A stretch of DNA of 44,712 nucleotides, from positions 1-44,712 of the forward strand of contig JASHPZ010000086.1 of NCBI GenBank assembly GCA_030037815.1. The letters are read 5' to 3'. The position numbers were made by a program, and so were the translations under genes. The stretch is from Thermoplasmata archaeon (GTDB lineage Archaea > Thermoplasmatota > Thermoplasmata > Lutacidiplasmatales > UBA184). Under the pieces are notes generated by a model. The model ran no database searches and had not been told where the DNA came from. It was given only the letters and a program-made list of their open reading frames with translations. Shown here in pieces: positions 24,601 to 32,118 of this stretch; the stretch's first letter is position 1, and each line of letters opens with the position of its first letter.

Positions 24601-25177
24601 GACCGCGGGGACGGGGGAGGCCACCGCCCCCCCGTTCTCGCCGGACCTCCTGAAGAAGTACATCGCCTACGCCAAGCGGAACGTCCGCCCGATCCTGTCG
24701 GACGCCGCGCTGTCCGAGCTCGAGGACTACTACGTCCGCGTCCGGCGCCAGGGGGAGGAGCCGAACGCGCCGGTCCCGATCACCGCCCGACAGCTCGAGG
24801 CGCTCGTCCGCCTGAGCGAGGCCGCCGCGCGGGCCCGCCTGTCGAGCGTCGTCGAGGTGGACGACGCGCGCCGGGCGACCCGGATCATGGAGAACTTCCT
24901 GAAGCGCGTCTCGATGACGGAGGAAGGGAAGCTCGACATCGACCTGACGCAGGGCGGCGTCAGCCACAGCCAGCGGGAGCGGTTCGACATCGCCCAGCGG
25001 GTGATGCGCGAGCTCCAAGAAGCGCACGACGGCTACTTCACGGTCGAGCAGTACCACGAAGCGATGGAGAAGGCGGAGGTCCCCCGCGCCAAGGCGGACG
25101 CGATCCTCCAGACGCTCCGCAACCAGGGCGAGATCATCGAAGCCCGGCCGAACCAGCTCCAGCTCGTCCGGTTCTGA
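21629..25177 (+). CDS. mcm: Replicative helicase MCM, interrupted by an intein
   Basis: This hexameric helicase unwinds the replication fork. The 1182-aa precursor comprises an N-terminal domain with a C4 zinc finger (CVSCRTKFHEP ... CPEAQGGCGK), OB fold, and AAA+ core. Walker A is GDPGTAKSQLL; Walker B LADGGMAIIDELDKM. Sensor 1 AAANPKWGRF and the arginine finger LLSRFDVIF come after the intein. A winged helix ends the protein. A 479-aa insertion (residues 431-909) splits the conserved MHEALEQQ-SVSIAKAG segment; removing it leaves 703 aa, the usual MCM length. The frame is continuous. It is 16 nt behind aspS and probably co-transcribed. Confidence 0.96.
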   Translation: MVAVRRTLPAPPELQGRWAAVLEEAGLRPRILQLHDRYPEERSLEVPFPAIDSADTGLADLLLERPDEVVDAGERAMRELLPVAGPEADGLRLRVIELPPTAHRLIRAIRETDLNRLVAIDGIVRRVSEVRPQIRDAVFECVSCRTKFHEPQDEASLIFREPLECPEAQGGCGKTQGRTRFRLVAEESTYLDAQRIEVQEHPESLKHGAHPQGLSVLLTEDLTGKVLPGNRIVLNGVLKSFQRASASRGGVVRNTTFDLMVLANSFESKTQEYAEIELSPEEVTLIESFRGDPTVVDKIVLSLAPTIKGMEEEKEAIALQLFGGVEKRHSDGVRVRGDAHVLIVGDPGTAKSQLLRYIADVAPRGIYTSGKGATAAGLTAAAVKDDFAGGRWVLEAGMLVLADGGMAIIDELDKMSPEDRSAMHEALEQQSYHPTFELMLYNGEPRPIGPLVDGLFARYPERVLPGADCEILPVRDLGLALLGTDFKGLHRAPVDRVSRHAAPDTFLRVGFANGRSVVVTPGHPMFRWSRSAWSTVPAERLRVGDLAPGVSEYPRERNEAVLRAPDAESASGHPRYPTGFDPSLARLLGLWAGSTATYPAGREPTDGFAFVHRERALAAEVAQRIDATFGAGLATVGPVIAAPGGGRPRRWAARVDDSGLLGYLEVNFPELARDGSDRRVPPGIFHATEACRREFLAGAYRVAGFADARRIGLSAPSRALAEDYADLLLSLGIRTRLVTPRAPAPDRRHDRARLVVLGAASRRRFFDLVAHADPREVRIRHVVALDEARTDADDRVPREFARRLVRLSHRGTGTGGSARGPVRTSRLGWAEFAASLAEIERRWDRTPPAGPSEADRAELHALRALATPPFRPTRVVSVERVRNSSVPFVYDVTVEPAHTFVGQGVVLHNSVSIAKAGITSTLNARCPVLAAANPKWGRFTNDRSIAEQIDLPPTLLSRFDVIFSIKDLPDQTRDRRLANRILASHQMGAGPTAGTGEATAPPFSPDLLKKYIAYAKRNVRPILSDAALSELEDYYVRVRRQGEEPNAPVPITARQLEALVRLSEAAARARLSSVVEVDDARRATRIMENFLKRVSMTEEGKLDIDLTQGGVSHSQRERFDIAQRVMRELQEAHDGYFTVEQYHEAMEKAEVPRAKADAILQTLRNQGEIIEARPNQLQLVRF
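22919..24355 (+). mobile_element. Intein in MCM (Ser-1, decayed LAGLIDADG endonuclease)
   Basis: The 479-aa intein lies between extein residues EQQ and SVSIAKAG. It starts with Ser (SYHPTFEL), has a block B TxxH motif (VVVTPGHPMF), and ends with blocks F/G (FVYDVTVEPAHTFVGQGVVLHN) followed by +1 Ser, so the splicing residues look intact. The central region keeps the shape of a dodecapeptide endonuclease (LARLLGLWAGST; RREFLAGAYRVAGF). The catalytic acidic residues expected in LWLGDG and LFDADG are replaced, so the endonuclease is probably dead. Base composition matches the host gene, suggesting long residence. Confidence 0.9.
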
Positions 25178-25197
25178 GGCGCCGCGCCCGAGGGCGA

Positions 25198-25205
25198 GCT
25201 TAAGC
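25198..25205 (+). promoter_or_regulatory. TATA-like box for DUF424/nmd3
   Basis: GCTTAAGC is centred about 36 nt upstream of GTG 25238. GGAGGGAC nearer the start could act as Shine-Dalgarno. Confidence 0.45.
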
Positions 25206-25237
25206 CGAGCGGCCCGGTCGTCGGGGACGGAGGGACG

Positions 25238-25555
25238 GTGACGGACGACGGGTTCGTGATGCGGGTCCACCGCGTCCGGGCCGAGTTCGTGGTCGCCGCC
25301 TGCGACGCGGACCTCTTGGACCGCGACCTGCCCGTCGGCGAGAACGGCCAGACGGTGAAGGTATCGAGCCACTTCTACGGGGAGCGGCGCGTCTCGCGGG
25401 AGGAGCTCCTCTGGGCGCTCCAGCGCGCGACCATCGCGAACCTCCTCGGCGCCCGCGTGCTTCAGGTCGCCGCGGAGGGTGGGTTCGTCGAGCCCGGGGG
25501 CACCGGGACGCTCGGGGGCGTGCCGCACGCCGAGATCTTCGCGCTGGTGGGCTAG
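25238..25555 (+). CDS. DUF424 family protein
   Basis: This 105-aa protein belongs to the small archaeal DUF424 family. The pattern VVAACDADLLDRDL ... VSSHFYGERRVS ... ATIANLLGARVLQ ... GGVPHAEIFAL matches the family. It occurs almost only in archaea, often beside translation genes, and here it sits directly before the NMD3 homologue (13-nt gap). A ribosome-related role is plausible but unproven. GTG 25238 was chosen as the first start in the frame after a TATA-like box. Confidence 0.8.
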   Translation: MTDDGFVMRVHRVRAEFVVAACDADLLDRDLPVGENGQTVKVSSHFYGERRVSREELLWALQRATIANLLGARVLQVAAEGGFVEPGGTGTLGGVPHAEIFALVG

Positions 25556-25568
25556 CGGGCGGTCCGGG

Positions 25569-26354
25569 ATGGCCGACGAGTCGGGCGAGTTCTGCGTCGT
25601 CTGCGGCGCGACGGGCCGCGCGTTGGTGGACGGTGTCTGCGCGGAGTGCGCGGCCGACCGGACGCTGCTCGTCTCCGCGCCCCAGCGGGGCGAGGTCGTC
25701 GTCTGCCCTCACTGCGGGGCGCGGCAGGTCGCGAACCACTGGGACCGGGCCGGGTCGAGCCCGCTCCTCACCGCCGAGGACTTGGCGCCGTTCCTGACCG
25801 TCCACCCCGAGGCGGGGGTCCGGCGGGTCCGGTGGGAGGAGACCCAGGCGACCGCGACCGTCCGCGAGTTCGTCGGTCGGGCGACGGTCGTCTTCCGCGG
25901 CGCCCGCCGCGAGGTCGAGGTCCCGCTGTCGGTGCGGCTCGTGTCGAAGACGTGCCCCGACTGCAGCCGCAAGAGCGGGCGGTACTACACCGCGATCCTG
26001 CAGCTGCGGGGGATGACCGACCGCCTCACGGAGAAGCCGGCGCCGTTGCGCGCGCGCCTCGACGCGGTCTGGAAGGACCTGATGGCCGACGCGCGGTCCG
26101 ACTGGCGCCACGCCGTCTCCTGGCGGGAGGAGCTCCCCGAGGGGTGGGACTGCTTCTTCACCGACACGCTCGCCGCGCGGTCGGTCGCCCGGCTCGCGAA
26201 GCAGCGCTTCGGGGCGAAGCTCACGGAGTCCGCGTCCCTGTTCGGCCGCAAGCACGGCCAGGACGTCTACCGGGTCACGTTCTGCCTAAGGTTCCCGCGT
26301 CCGGCCGACCCACCGGGCTCCGCGGTCGCCGACCCCGCGCATCTGGAAACGTAG
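25569..26354 (+). CDS. NMD3-related zinc-ribbon protein
   Basis: This is an archaeal homologue of the N-terminal part of eukaryotic NMD3, the adaptor for 60S subunit maturation and export. In archaea it is thought to act in large-subunit assembly or anti-association. The 261 residues contain zinc-binding Cys pairs CVVCG, CAEC, CPHCG and the highly conserved CPDCSRKSGRYYTAILQLRG. ATG 25569 was chosen over 25479 because the first Cys pair starts soon after it. The chain ends in a Pro-rich tail. It is co-transcribed with the DUF424 gene. Confidence 0.87.
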   Translation: MADESGEFCVVCGATGRALVDGVCAECAADRTLLVSAPQRGEVVVCPHCGARQVANHWDRAGSSPLLTAEDLAPFLTVHPEAGVRRVRWEETQATATVREFVGRATVVFRGARREVEVPLSVRLVSKTCPDCSRKSGRYYTAILQLRGMTDRLTEKPAPLRARLDAVWKDLMADARSDWRHAVSWREELPEGWDCFFTDTLAARSVARLAKQRFGAKLTESASLFGRKHGQDVYRVTFCLRFPRPADPPGSAVADPAHLET

Positions 26355-26361
26355 CTTTAAG
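26355..26361 (+). promoter_or_regulatory. TATA box for sepF/pepA
   Basis: CTTTAAG lies immediately after the nmd3 stop and about 50 nt before the sepF ATG, implying a UTR of about 25 nt with GAGGGT as weak Shine-Dalgarno. Confidence 0.5.
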
Positions 26362-26407
26362 AAGGGACGGCCGCGTCGCACGCTCGGGCAGCGAGGGTCG
26401 ATCCCCC

Positions 26408-26788
26408 ATGATGAAAAAGAGCGGAATTCTCAGACGCCACCACGGTGCGGACACGCTGGAAGAGGGCTCGTTCCTCGACCTCGGCGCGATGCAGTTCGAG
26501 GACGAGGCCGGCGCGCTCGCGGGCGCGCGGGGCACCGTCCGCCTGGCCGAGATCCTCCGCTTCGAGGACCTCCACCAGGTCTCGAAGCTCGCCTACCAGG
26601 GCGACATCGTTCTCCTCGATTATACGTCGATCGCGAACGACCAGATCGCCGTCAAGCGGATGTCCATCGACTTGAAGAACGTCTCGAAGGATACGGGCGG
26701 CGATGTCGCAGGCATCGCGAAGAACCTCCTGGCGATCACGCCCGCAGGGATCCGCATCGACCGGCAAAAAATCCGGCCCTCGTTCTAG
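26408..26788 (+). CDS. sepF: SepF-like cell division protein (archaeal)
   Basis: Archaeal SepF anchors FtsZ filaments to the membrane and is the likely original partner of FtsZ. The 126-aa protein starts with MMKKSGILRR, a possible amphipathic membrane-targeting segment. The SepF core follows: FLDLGAMQFEDE, TVRLAEILRFEDLHQVSKLAYQGDIVLLDYTSIAND, and DVAGIAKNLLAITPAGIRIDR. A second ATG at 26411 is an alternative start. No ftsZ is in the window. The frame in the ORF track (25646 start) reads through nmd3 and is spurious upstream. pepA follows after 27 nt. Confidence 0.85.
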   Translation: MMKKSGILRRHHGADTLEEGSFLDLGAMQFEDEAGALAGARGTVRLAEILRFEDLHQVSKLAYQGDIVLLDYTSIANDQIAVKRMSIDLKNVSKDTGGDVAGIAKNLLAITPAGIRIDRQKIRPSF

Positions 26789-26815
26789 GGCCGTCGCCGC
26801 CCGCGGGGGCGGCGC

Positions 26816-28342
26816 GTGAAGCTCCTGGTCGACCGGCGCGACGCGTTCGCGTCGGCGTCGGACGCGGTCGTGAGCGCGCTCTACGAGCGCGGCGAGAAGG
26901 ACGACACGTTCCCCCGCACCCTCGCGAAGGAGGACGAGGCGACCCGCGGCGCGCTCAAGGCGGCGTGGGCGCGCAAAGAGGTGCGCGGCAAGCGGCGCGA
27001 GGTCACGGTCGTGCACCGCGGAGCGAACCAGGGGCGGCTCGTCCTGGTGGGCCTCGGAGCGCGGGAGAAGTACTCGGCCGAGACCGTCCGCCGGGCGGCG
27101 GCGGAGGCCGTCAAGGCCCTCAAGGGGAAGGGCGCCCGCACGGTCGCCTTCCGTCTCGCCGCGTTCGTGACCGAGGCGGTGGACGCCGAGGCGGCCGCGC
27201 GCGCGATCGTGGACGGGGGGACCCTCGGCGGCTACGAGTTCGTGAAGTACAAGTCCACCACCGAGGGCGGGGTCGAGGAGTCGACCGTCCACCTCGGGGA
27301 GGAGTTCGCCCGCAACGAGGCGGCGGTGAAGCGGGCGGTCGCGCACGAGGTCGAGATCGCCGAGACCGTCGTCTGGACCCGCGACCTCGCGAACCTCCCG
27401 GCCGACACCGCGACGCCCGAGCGGCTCGCGGCGGAGGCGGTCGCGCTTGGCAAGGAGCTCGGCCTCAAGGTCACCGTGTTCGACGAGGAGAAGCTCGCCG
27501 AGATGGGATGCGGCGGGATCCTCGCCGTCGGCGGGGGGTCGGCCCACCCGCCGCGGATGGTCGTCCTCGAGTACGCGGGCGGCGCCCGGCGCGGCCGCAC
27601 GGTCGCCGTGGTCGGGAAGGGGATCACGTTCGACTCGGGCGGGATCTCGATCAAGCCCGCGCCCCACATGAGCGACATGAAGTTCGACAAGTCCGGGGCG
27701 GTCGCCGTCCTCGGCATCCTGCGGGCCGCGGCGACCCTCAAGGTCCCGCCGCGGGTCGTCGGGGTGATGTGCTGCGCGGAGAACCTTCCGAGCGGCACCG
27801 CCTACCGGCCGGGGGACGTCGTGCGGACGTTCAACGGCAAGACGATCGAGGTGCTGAACACCGACGCGGAGGGCCGCGTCGTCCTCTCGGACGGGCTCGG
27901 CTACGTCACGCAGCACTACCGGCCGGACGAGATCATCGACCTCGCGACGCTCACCGGCGCCCAGGTGGTCGCGCTCGGGGACGACACCGCGGGCCTGGTT
28001 GCGAACGACGAGAAGCTCGCGCAGGGGCTCCTCGCGGCGTCCGCCGCCACCGGCGAGCCGATCTGGCGGATGCCGCTCACCGACTACCACCGCGAGCTCG
28101 TCAAGAGCGAGGTCGGGGACGTACGCAACTCGATCGAGATCCCGCTCGCGGGGATGCTGACCGCGGCGGCGTTCCTCGAGAACTTCGTCGGGTCGACCCC
28201 GTGGGCCCACCTCGACATCGCCGGGGCGGCGTACACGACCGTCTCGACCCGCAAGTACCAGCCATCGTACCAGAACGTCGGCGCGACGGGGTTCGGCGTC
28301 CGCCTCGTGACGCGGTACTTGCTGGACGCCCCGCGCGCCTGA
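26816..28342 (+). CDS. pepA: Leucyl aminopeptidase, M17 family
   Basis: This cytosolic two-metal aminopeptidase removes N-terminal residues from peptides, including proteasome products. The 508-aa protein has the variable N-terminal macro-like domain and the catalytic domain. Metal and catalytic motifs are GKGITFDSGGISIKP (Lys and Asp), MKFDKSGA, and NTDAEGRVVLSDGLGY, the M17 signature. The start is GTG 26816, 27 nt after sepF with no TATA between, so it probably shares the sepF transcript. Confidence 0.93.
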   Translation: MKLLVDRRDAFASASDAVVSALYERGEKDDTFPRTLAKEDEATRGALKAAWARKEVRGKRREVTVVHRGANQGRLVLVGLGAREKYSAETVRRAAAEAVKALKGKGARTVAFRLAAFVTEAVDAEAAARAIVDGGTLGGYEFVKYKSTTEGGVEESTVHLGEEFARNEAAVKRAVAHEVEIAETVVWTRDLANLPADTATPERLAAEAVALGKELGLKVTVFDEEKLAEMGCGGILAVGGGSAHPPRMVVLEYAGGARRGRTVAVVGKGITFDSGGISIKPAPHMSDMKFDKSGAVAVLGILRAAATLKVPPRVVGVMCCAENLPSGTAYRPGDVVRTFNGKTIEVLNTDAEGRVVLSDGLGYVTQHYRPDEIIDLATLTGAQVVALGDDTAGLVANDEKLAQGLLAASAATGEPIWRMPLTDYHRELVKSEVGDVRNSIEIPLAGMLTAAAFLENFVGSTPWAHLDIAGAAYTTVSTRKYQPSYQNVGATGFGVRLVTRYLLDAPRA

Positions 28343-28358
28343 CGGCGCGGGGGCCCGC

Positions 28359-29807
28359 TCACGCGGCGACGATCGCGACGCTCTCGCCGCCGTGGCGGGT
28401 CGCCCGCGGGCGGACCTCGCAGAACAGCGGGGTGTGGTAGCCGCCGCCGGTGATCAGCGCGACGCCGACGGGCAGCCCCTGGATCATCTCGGTCATCCCG
28501 TCGGTCAGCCCCTCGATCGACGAGGAGATCGCCTTCAGGTCGAGCGGGTTCGTCACCTGGAGGATCAACTGGGTGTTGCACTGCGAAAGGACGCTCTTGT
28601 CGATCCGCGCGGCGCGCTGGGTGACGACGCACAGTCCGAGCCCGAACTTGCGGCCCTCGCTCGCGATGTTCTTCAGGATCCGCGAGCAGGTCGCCTGCCC
28701 CTGCTGCGGCGCGAAGTTGTGCGCCTCCTCGATGACGAGGAAGAGCGGCGGGATCTTCCCCTTCTTGCGGTTCTCGAACAGCGTCGACGCGAGCCGCGCG
28801 ACCACGAGCTCCTGGACGTCCGGCGCGACCCCGCGCAGGTTGACGAGCGTCGCGTCCCCCTTCTTCACGAGGTCGTTGAGGCTCGTCCCGACCGGCCCGA
28901 GGAGCTTCGACTCCTCGACGTACTCGAGGCGCTCGCGGAGCGTCTCGAGCGCTGCCCCCTCGCCCGCCTCCGCGGCGCGGATCAGGTCCTTCACCGTGTA
29001 GTCGGGGTTCGCCGCGCCGACCCGCTCGATCAGCTGCTTGAGGGGCCCGAGGAACGTCTTGACGTTCGTGAGGCCCATGAAGATCAGGAGGTCGCGCGGG
29101 TCGGTGTGGTGGAGCGAGAACGTCAGCGGCTTCGCCGAGGGGTTGAGCGTGACGTCGGGCGAGTACTCCTGGATCTGCTTCGCGAACCCCTGCGACTCGA
29201 CCCCGAACCGCGCGTGGACGCCGTTCTTCTCAGCCGCGACGCGGAGCGACCCGTACTCCCCGTGCGGATCGATGATGACGCACGTGACGTGGTGCCGGAG
29301 GAGCTCCTCGACCATCACCCCGAGCAGGTAGCTCTTCCCGCCGCCGGACTTCGCGAGGACGCTCACGTGGCGCTGGACGAGCTGGTTGATGTCGAGCTCG
29401 ACCTTGAGCCCGTGGTTCCGCAGCATCCCGACGTACGCGCCGGTCGCGCTGTGGTGCTTGAGGCCGAGCACCTCGGCGATCAGCGGTTCGTCCGCGCGGA
29501 AGACGTGGGCCCCGGGCCGGAACGGGATCGTCGGGACCTTGACGAGCCCCTGGCCGTCCCGGTAGCCGATGATGCGGGCGAGCCCGAGGAGGTTCTCGTG
29601 GATCGGGACCAGGTCGGAGGTGCCGAGGTTCCCCGCGCGCTGGAGGTCCAGGTCGCTCTTCCGCTTCAGGTCGTCCAGCTGGCAGAGGACCTTCCCGTGG
29701 AGCTCGTCGTCGACGGTGAGGTAGTCCCCCCGCTCGACCGGGTGGCTCAGGCTCAGGTGGAACTGGCCCAGCCCGACGTCGCCGAAGATGCGGCCGACCT
29801 CTTCCAC
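28359..29807 (-). CDS. HerA-like DNA translocase/helicase ATPase
   Basis: This hexameric FtsK/HerA-superfamily ATPase in archaea acts with nuclease NurA in DNA end resection. The 482-residue protein contains an N-terminal HAS-barrel (about 1-90), Walker A (VLAKSGGGKSYLLG) and IIDPHGEYGSL. Walker B is PPLFLVIEEAHNF, and the arginine-rich GRKFGLGLCVVTQRAARID completes the family. NurA, Mre11 and Rad50, often adjacent, are absent. The ORF track begins at TTG 29819. I prefer GTG 29807 because the minus-strand TATA box TCTAATATC is centred 28 nt from it but only about 16 nt from the TTG. Confidence 0.87.
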   Translation of the reverse strand: MEEVGRIFGDVGLGQFHLSLSHPVERGDYLTVDDELHGKVLCQLDDLKRKSDLDLQRAGNLGTSDLVPIHENLLGLARIIGYRDGQGLVKVPTIPFRPGAHVFRADEPLIAEVLGLKHHSATGAYVGMLRNHGLKVELDINQLVQRHVSVLAKSGGGKSYLLGVMVEELLRHHVTCVIIDPHGEYGSLRVAAEKNGVHARFGVESQGFAKQIQEYSPDVTLNPSAKPLTFSLHHTDPRDLLIFMGLTNVKTFLGPLKQLIERVGAANPDYTVKDLIRAAEAGEGAALETLRERLEYVEESKLLGPVGTSLNDLVKKGDATLVNLRGVAPDVQELVVARLASTLFENRKKGKIPPLFLVIEEAHNFAPQQGQATCSRILKNIASEGRKFGLGLCVVTQRAARIDKSVLSQCNTQLILQVTNPLDLKAISSSIEGLTDGMTEMIQGLPVGVALITGGGYHTPLFCEVRPRATRHGGESVAIVAA

Positions 29808-29830
29808 GGCGCGATTCAACCGACGGGTCC

Positions 29831-29839
29831 GATATTAGA
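29831..29839 (-). promoter_or_regulatory. TATA box for herA-like gene
   Basis: TCTAATATC on the minus strand is centred 28 nt from GTG 29807; it decides the start of this gene. Confidence 0.6.
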
Positions 29840-29883
29840 CTGACGCGGCAAACGCAAGCGACCGGGGTTTTCCTCCCGCAACG

Positions 29884-29890
29884 TTATATC
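29884..29890 (+). promoter_or_regulatory. TATA box for coiled-coil/HAD pair
   Basis: TTATATC is centred about 62 nt upstream of GTG 29949. Transcription would start near 29912, which rules out the ORF-track TTG at 29898. Confidence 0.55.
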
Positions 29891-29948
29891 GGCGCTCTTG
29901 GTCGAACGACCCCCCACCGGGCGATTCCCCCGGTGCGACGGTGCCCGA

Positions 29949-30812
29949 GTGACGGACGCGACCGAGGAGCTCGAACAGCGGCGGGCCGAGTGCAACGCCC
30001 GCGCGGACGAGCACCGGGCCCGTCGCGACCGCCTGAACGCGGAGGCCCGCGCGACCGCCGACGAGCGCGGGCGGATCCTGGACGAGCTCCACGACAAGAG
30101 CGCGGAGGCGCAGGACCACCGGCGGCTCCGCGACATGCTGAACAACCAGGTCCGCGAGGAGAAGCGGCTCCGCGAGGAGTGGAACGGGAAGCTCCAGGCG
30201 ACCGCCGACAAGGTCGCCGAACTGAAGCGGGTCCACGCCCCGCGACCGGGCGCGGTCCCGGTGTGGCGGCTCCGCAAGGACCTCAAGGAGCTCGAGTTCC
30301 GCCACATGACGACCGCCCTCACGGGCGACCAGGAAAAGCGGCTGATCGAGGAGATGAAGCGGCTCGAGGCCGCGATCCGCGACCAGGACGAGCAGCTCCG
30401 CCGCGACCCCGAGGTCGACGAGACGCTGAAGGCGCTCCAGGAGGCCCGGGACGAGGCCGAGAAGCACCACGCCCTGGTCGGCCAGTACGCGGAGGACGCC
30501 CAGCGCGAGCACGAGGCGATGGTCGCGCTCTACGAGTCGGTGGACGAGCTCCGTCGGAAGGCCGACGAAGTGCAGACCCGCCTGATCGAGGTGAAGGGCC
30601 AGGCGGACGAGGCCCACCGGGCCCACATCGCGGCGATCGAGGAGGTCCGCGACATCGAGAAGATGCTCTACGCGGCGCGCGGCGGCCGGGCGCCGGCCGC
30701 CTGGGCCGCCGAGGAGCCTCCGCGCGAGGAGGACTTCCTCGCCCGCTTGAAGAAGGGCGAGAAGGTCTCGACCGAGGACCTCCTCGAACTCCAGAAGACC
30801 GGACGCGGCTAG
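29949..30812 (+). CDS. Archaeal coiled-coil protein (COG1340-like)
   Basis: This 287-aa protein is almost entirely charged heptad-rich helix. It has two long coiled coils (about 5-90 and 130-240) around a conserved hinge reading VPVWRLRKDLKELEFRHMTTAL, the most diagnostic part. COG1340-like proteins are widespread in archaea and uncharacterised. The C-terminus carries a short DFLARLKKGEKVSTEDLLELQ motif found at the end of such proteins. There is no signal peptide. It is followed by a HAD hydrolase after 11 nt and is divergent from the herA-like gene. Confidence 0.75.
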   Translation: MTDATEELEQRRAECNARADEHRARRDRLNAEARATADERGRILDELHDKSAEAQDHRRLRDMLNNQVREEKRLREEWNGKLQATADKVAELKRVHAPRPGAVPVWRLRKDLKELEFRHMTTALTGDQEKRLIEEMKRLEAAIRDQDEQLRRDPEVDETLKALQEARDEAEKHHALVGQYAEDAQREHEAMVALYESVDELRRKADEVQTRLIEVKGQADEAHRAHIAAIEEVRDIEKMLYAARGGRAPAAWAAEEPPREEDFLARLKKGEKVSTEDLLELQKTGRG

Positions 30813-30823
30813 CGGGACCGGCT

Positions 30824-31618
30824 GTGACGATCGCGTACGGCGCGGAGACGCTCGACGCGGTCCTGTTCGACCTGGACGACGTGCTCGTGCCGGTCGACAC
30901 GCCGCGGGCGTGGCAGTGGGCGTGGAAGCCGCAGGGACCGCTCCTCGGCGACCGCCGCGTGCGGGCCGCCGTCCGTCGCGCGCTGCGCGCGTGGGACCGC
31001 CGCCGCTGGCTGGGGCTCACCGGCAAGGCGCCGCCGGCCGACCTGGCGGCGCTCCGCGATCACATCGCGAACACGCTCACCGTCCTCGCCGGCCACCCGC
31101 TGCCCGACGTGGAGACGGAGGCCGTCGTCCGCCGCGTGCTGAGGCCCGCCGGCGAGGTCGAGAAGTTCCCGGACGTCGCGCCGGCGCTCGCGCGGCTCGC
31201 GGCCGCGGGCGTGCGGGTGGGGGTCGCCACGCCGTATCCGGCGGAATCCGCGCGGTGGATGCTCCGGCGGTCCGGCCTCGCGCCCGAACTCCTCGTCCGC
31301 CACGGGGACGACCCCGGACCGGCGCTGCCCGACCGCGCGGCGTTCCGCGACGCCGTCGCGCGGCTCGGCAGCGAGCCGAAGCGGACCGGGTACGTCGGCG
31401 ACCTGTTCTGGAGCGACGTCCGGGCCGCCGCGCGCGCCGGCCTGCACGCGGTGCTGCTCGACCGGCACGACGCCTGGCCGAAAGTCCAGTCCGGTCGGGT
31501 CGCGACCCTCGAAGCGCTCGAGGCGGCGTTCGCCCGCGGCGATGTCCCGGAAGGCGGGGATCCCGACGAGGACGCGGAGTCGGGGCACGACGGTCCCGAC
31601 GGAACCGGGCGCGGGTGA
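30824..31618 (+). CDS. HAD-family hydrolase
   Basis: This 264-aa haloacid dehalogenase-type phosphatase has motif I DLDDVLVPVD (about residues 17-26; nucleophile Asp plus acid/base Asp), a helical cap (about 35-100), and motif II around VGVATPYP. Motif IV lies in TGYVGDLFWSDVRAAARAG, where Asp residues bind Mg. The C-terminal tail is acidic. GTG 30824 follows the coiled-coil gene by 11 nt, so both are probably one transcript. The ORF-track start (29933) is a read-through of another frame. The substrate is unknown. Confidence 0.82.
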   Translation: MTIAYGAETLDAVLFDLDDVLVPVDTPRAWQWAWKPQGPLLGDRRVRAAVRRALRAWDRRRWLGLTGKAPPADLAALRDHIANTLTVLAGHPLPDVETEAVVRRVLRPAGEVEKFPDVAPALARLAAAGVRVGVATPYPAESARWMLRRSGLAPELLVRHGDDPGPALPDRAAFRDAVARLGSEPKRTGYVGDLFWSDVRAAARAGLHAVLLDRHDAWPKVQSGRVATLEALEAAFARGDVPEGGDPDEDAESGHDGPDGTGRG

Positions 31619-31671
31619 CGCGCCCCGTTCGCGCGCCCGGACCGATAGGAAAAACCTCGCATTGGCACAAC

Positions 31672-31678
31672 CTATATA
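31672..31678 (+). promoter_or_regulatory. TATA box for V4R/roadblock pair
   Basis: CTATATA is centred 30 nt upstream of ATG 31705, a strong leaderless promoter. Confidence 0.7.
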
Positions 31679-31704
31679 CTCGGGTCGGGGGTGCCCGCAC
31701 CGTC

Positions 31705-32106
31705 ATGCGTCAGGTGAAGCTCGACCAGGAAGAGCTCCGCCAGATCAAGGAACTCTACGAGGGCGTGATGTCCCACGCCTGCCACGGCCTGTTCTTCAAG
31801 GAAGGCTCCGTGATCGGGAGCACGATGGCCGAGGAGGCGCTGAAGGACAAGGCGCACTTCTTCGACCTCGCGGGCAAGCTCCTGCGCGAGCGCGGCTGGG
31901 TCGAGGAGATCCGGTTTTCCGACCACGAAGTGGTCGCGAAAGGGTCGATCGAAGTCGCCCCCAGCGACATCCCGACGTGCCACCGGCTCCGAGGGATGCT
32001 TCGCGAGTTCTACGAACGTTTTAAGGGGGGGCGCGTTAAGTGTACGGAAGAAATGTGCGCTAGCACCGGCAACCCCGAGTGCCGCTTTCGAATCGAGGAG
32101 ATGTAG
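31705..32106 (+). CDS. V4R-domain protein
   Basis: This 133-aa single-domain protein has the V4R (4-vinyl reductase-like) fold. It begins with a helix and the HACHGLFFKEGSVIGSTMAEEA segment. It ends with the family's Cys-rich strand KCTEEMCASTGNPECRFRI, which may hold metal or small-molecule ligands. V4R domains sense small molecules or act as partners in signalling and vesicle-like complexes. The adjacent roadblock protein (12-nt gap) is a recurrent companion in prokaryotes. No catalytic or output domain is fused, so it probably works as a sensor subunit. Confidence 0.8.
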   Translation: MRQVKLDQEELRQIKELYEGVMSHACHGLFFKEGSVIGSTMAEEALKDKAHFFDLAGKLLRERGWVEEIRFSDHEVVAKGSIEVAPSDIPTCHRLRGMLREFYERFKGGRVKCTEEMCASTGNPECRFRIEEM

Positions 32107-32118
32107 GGGGGTCGGCGC

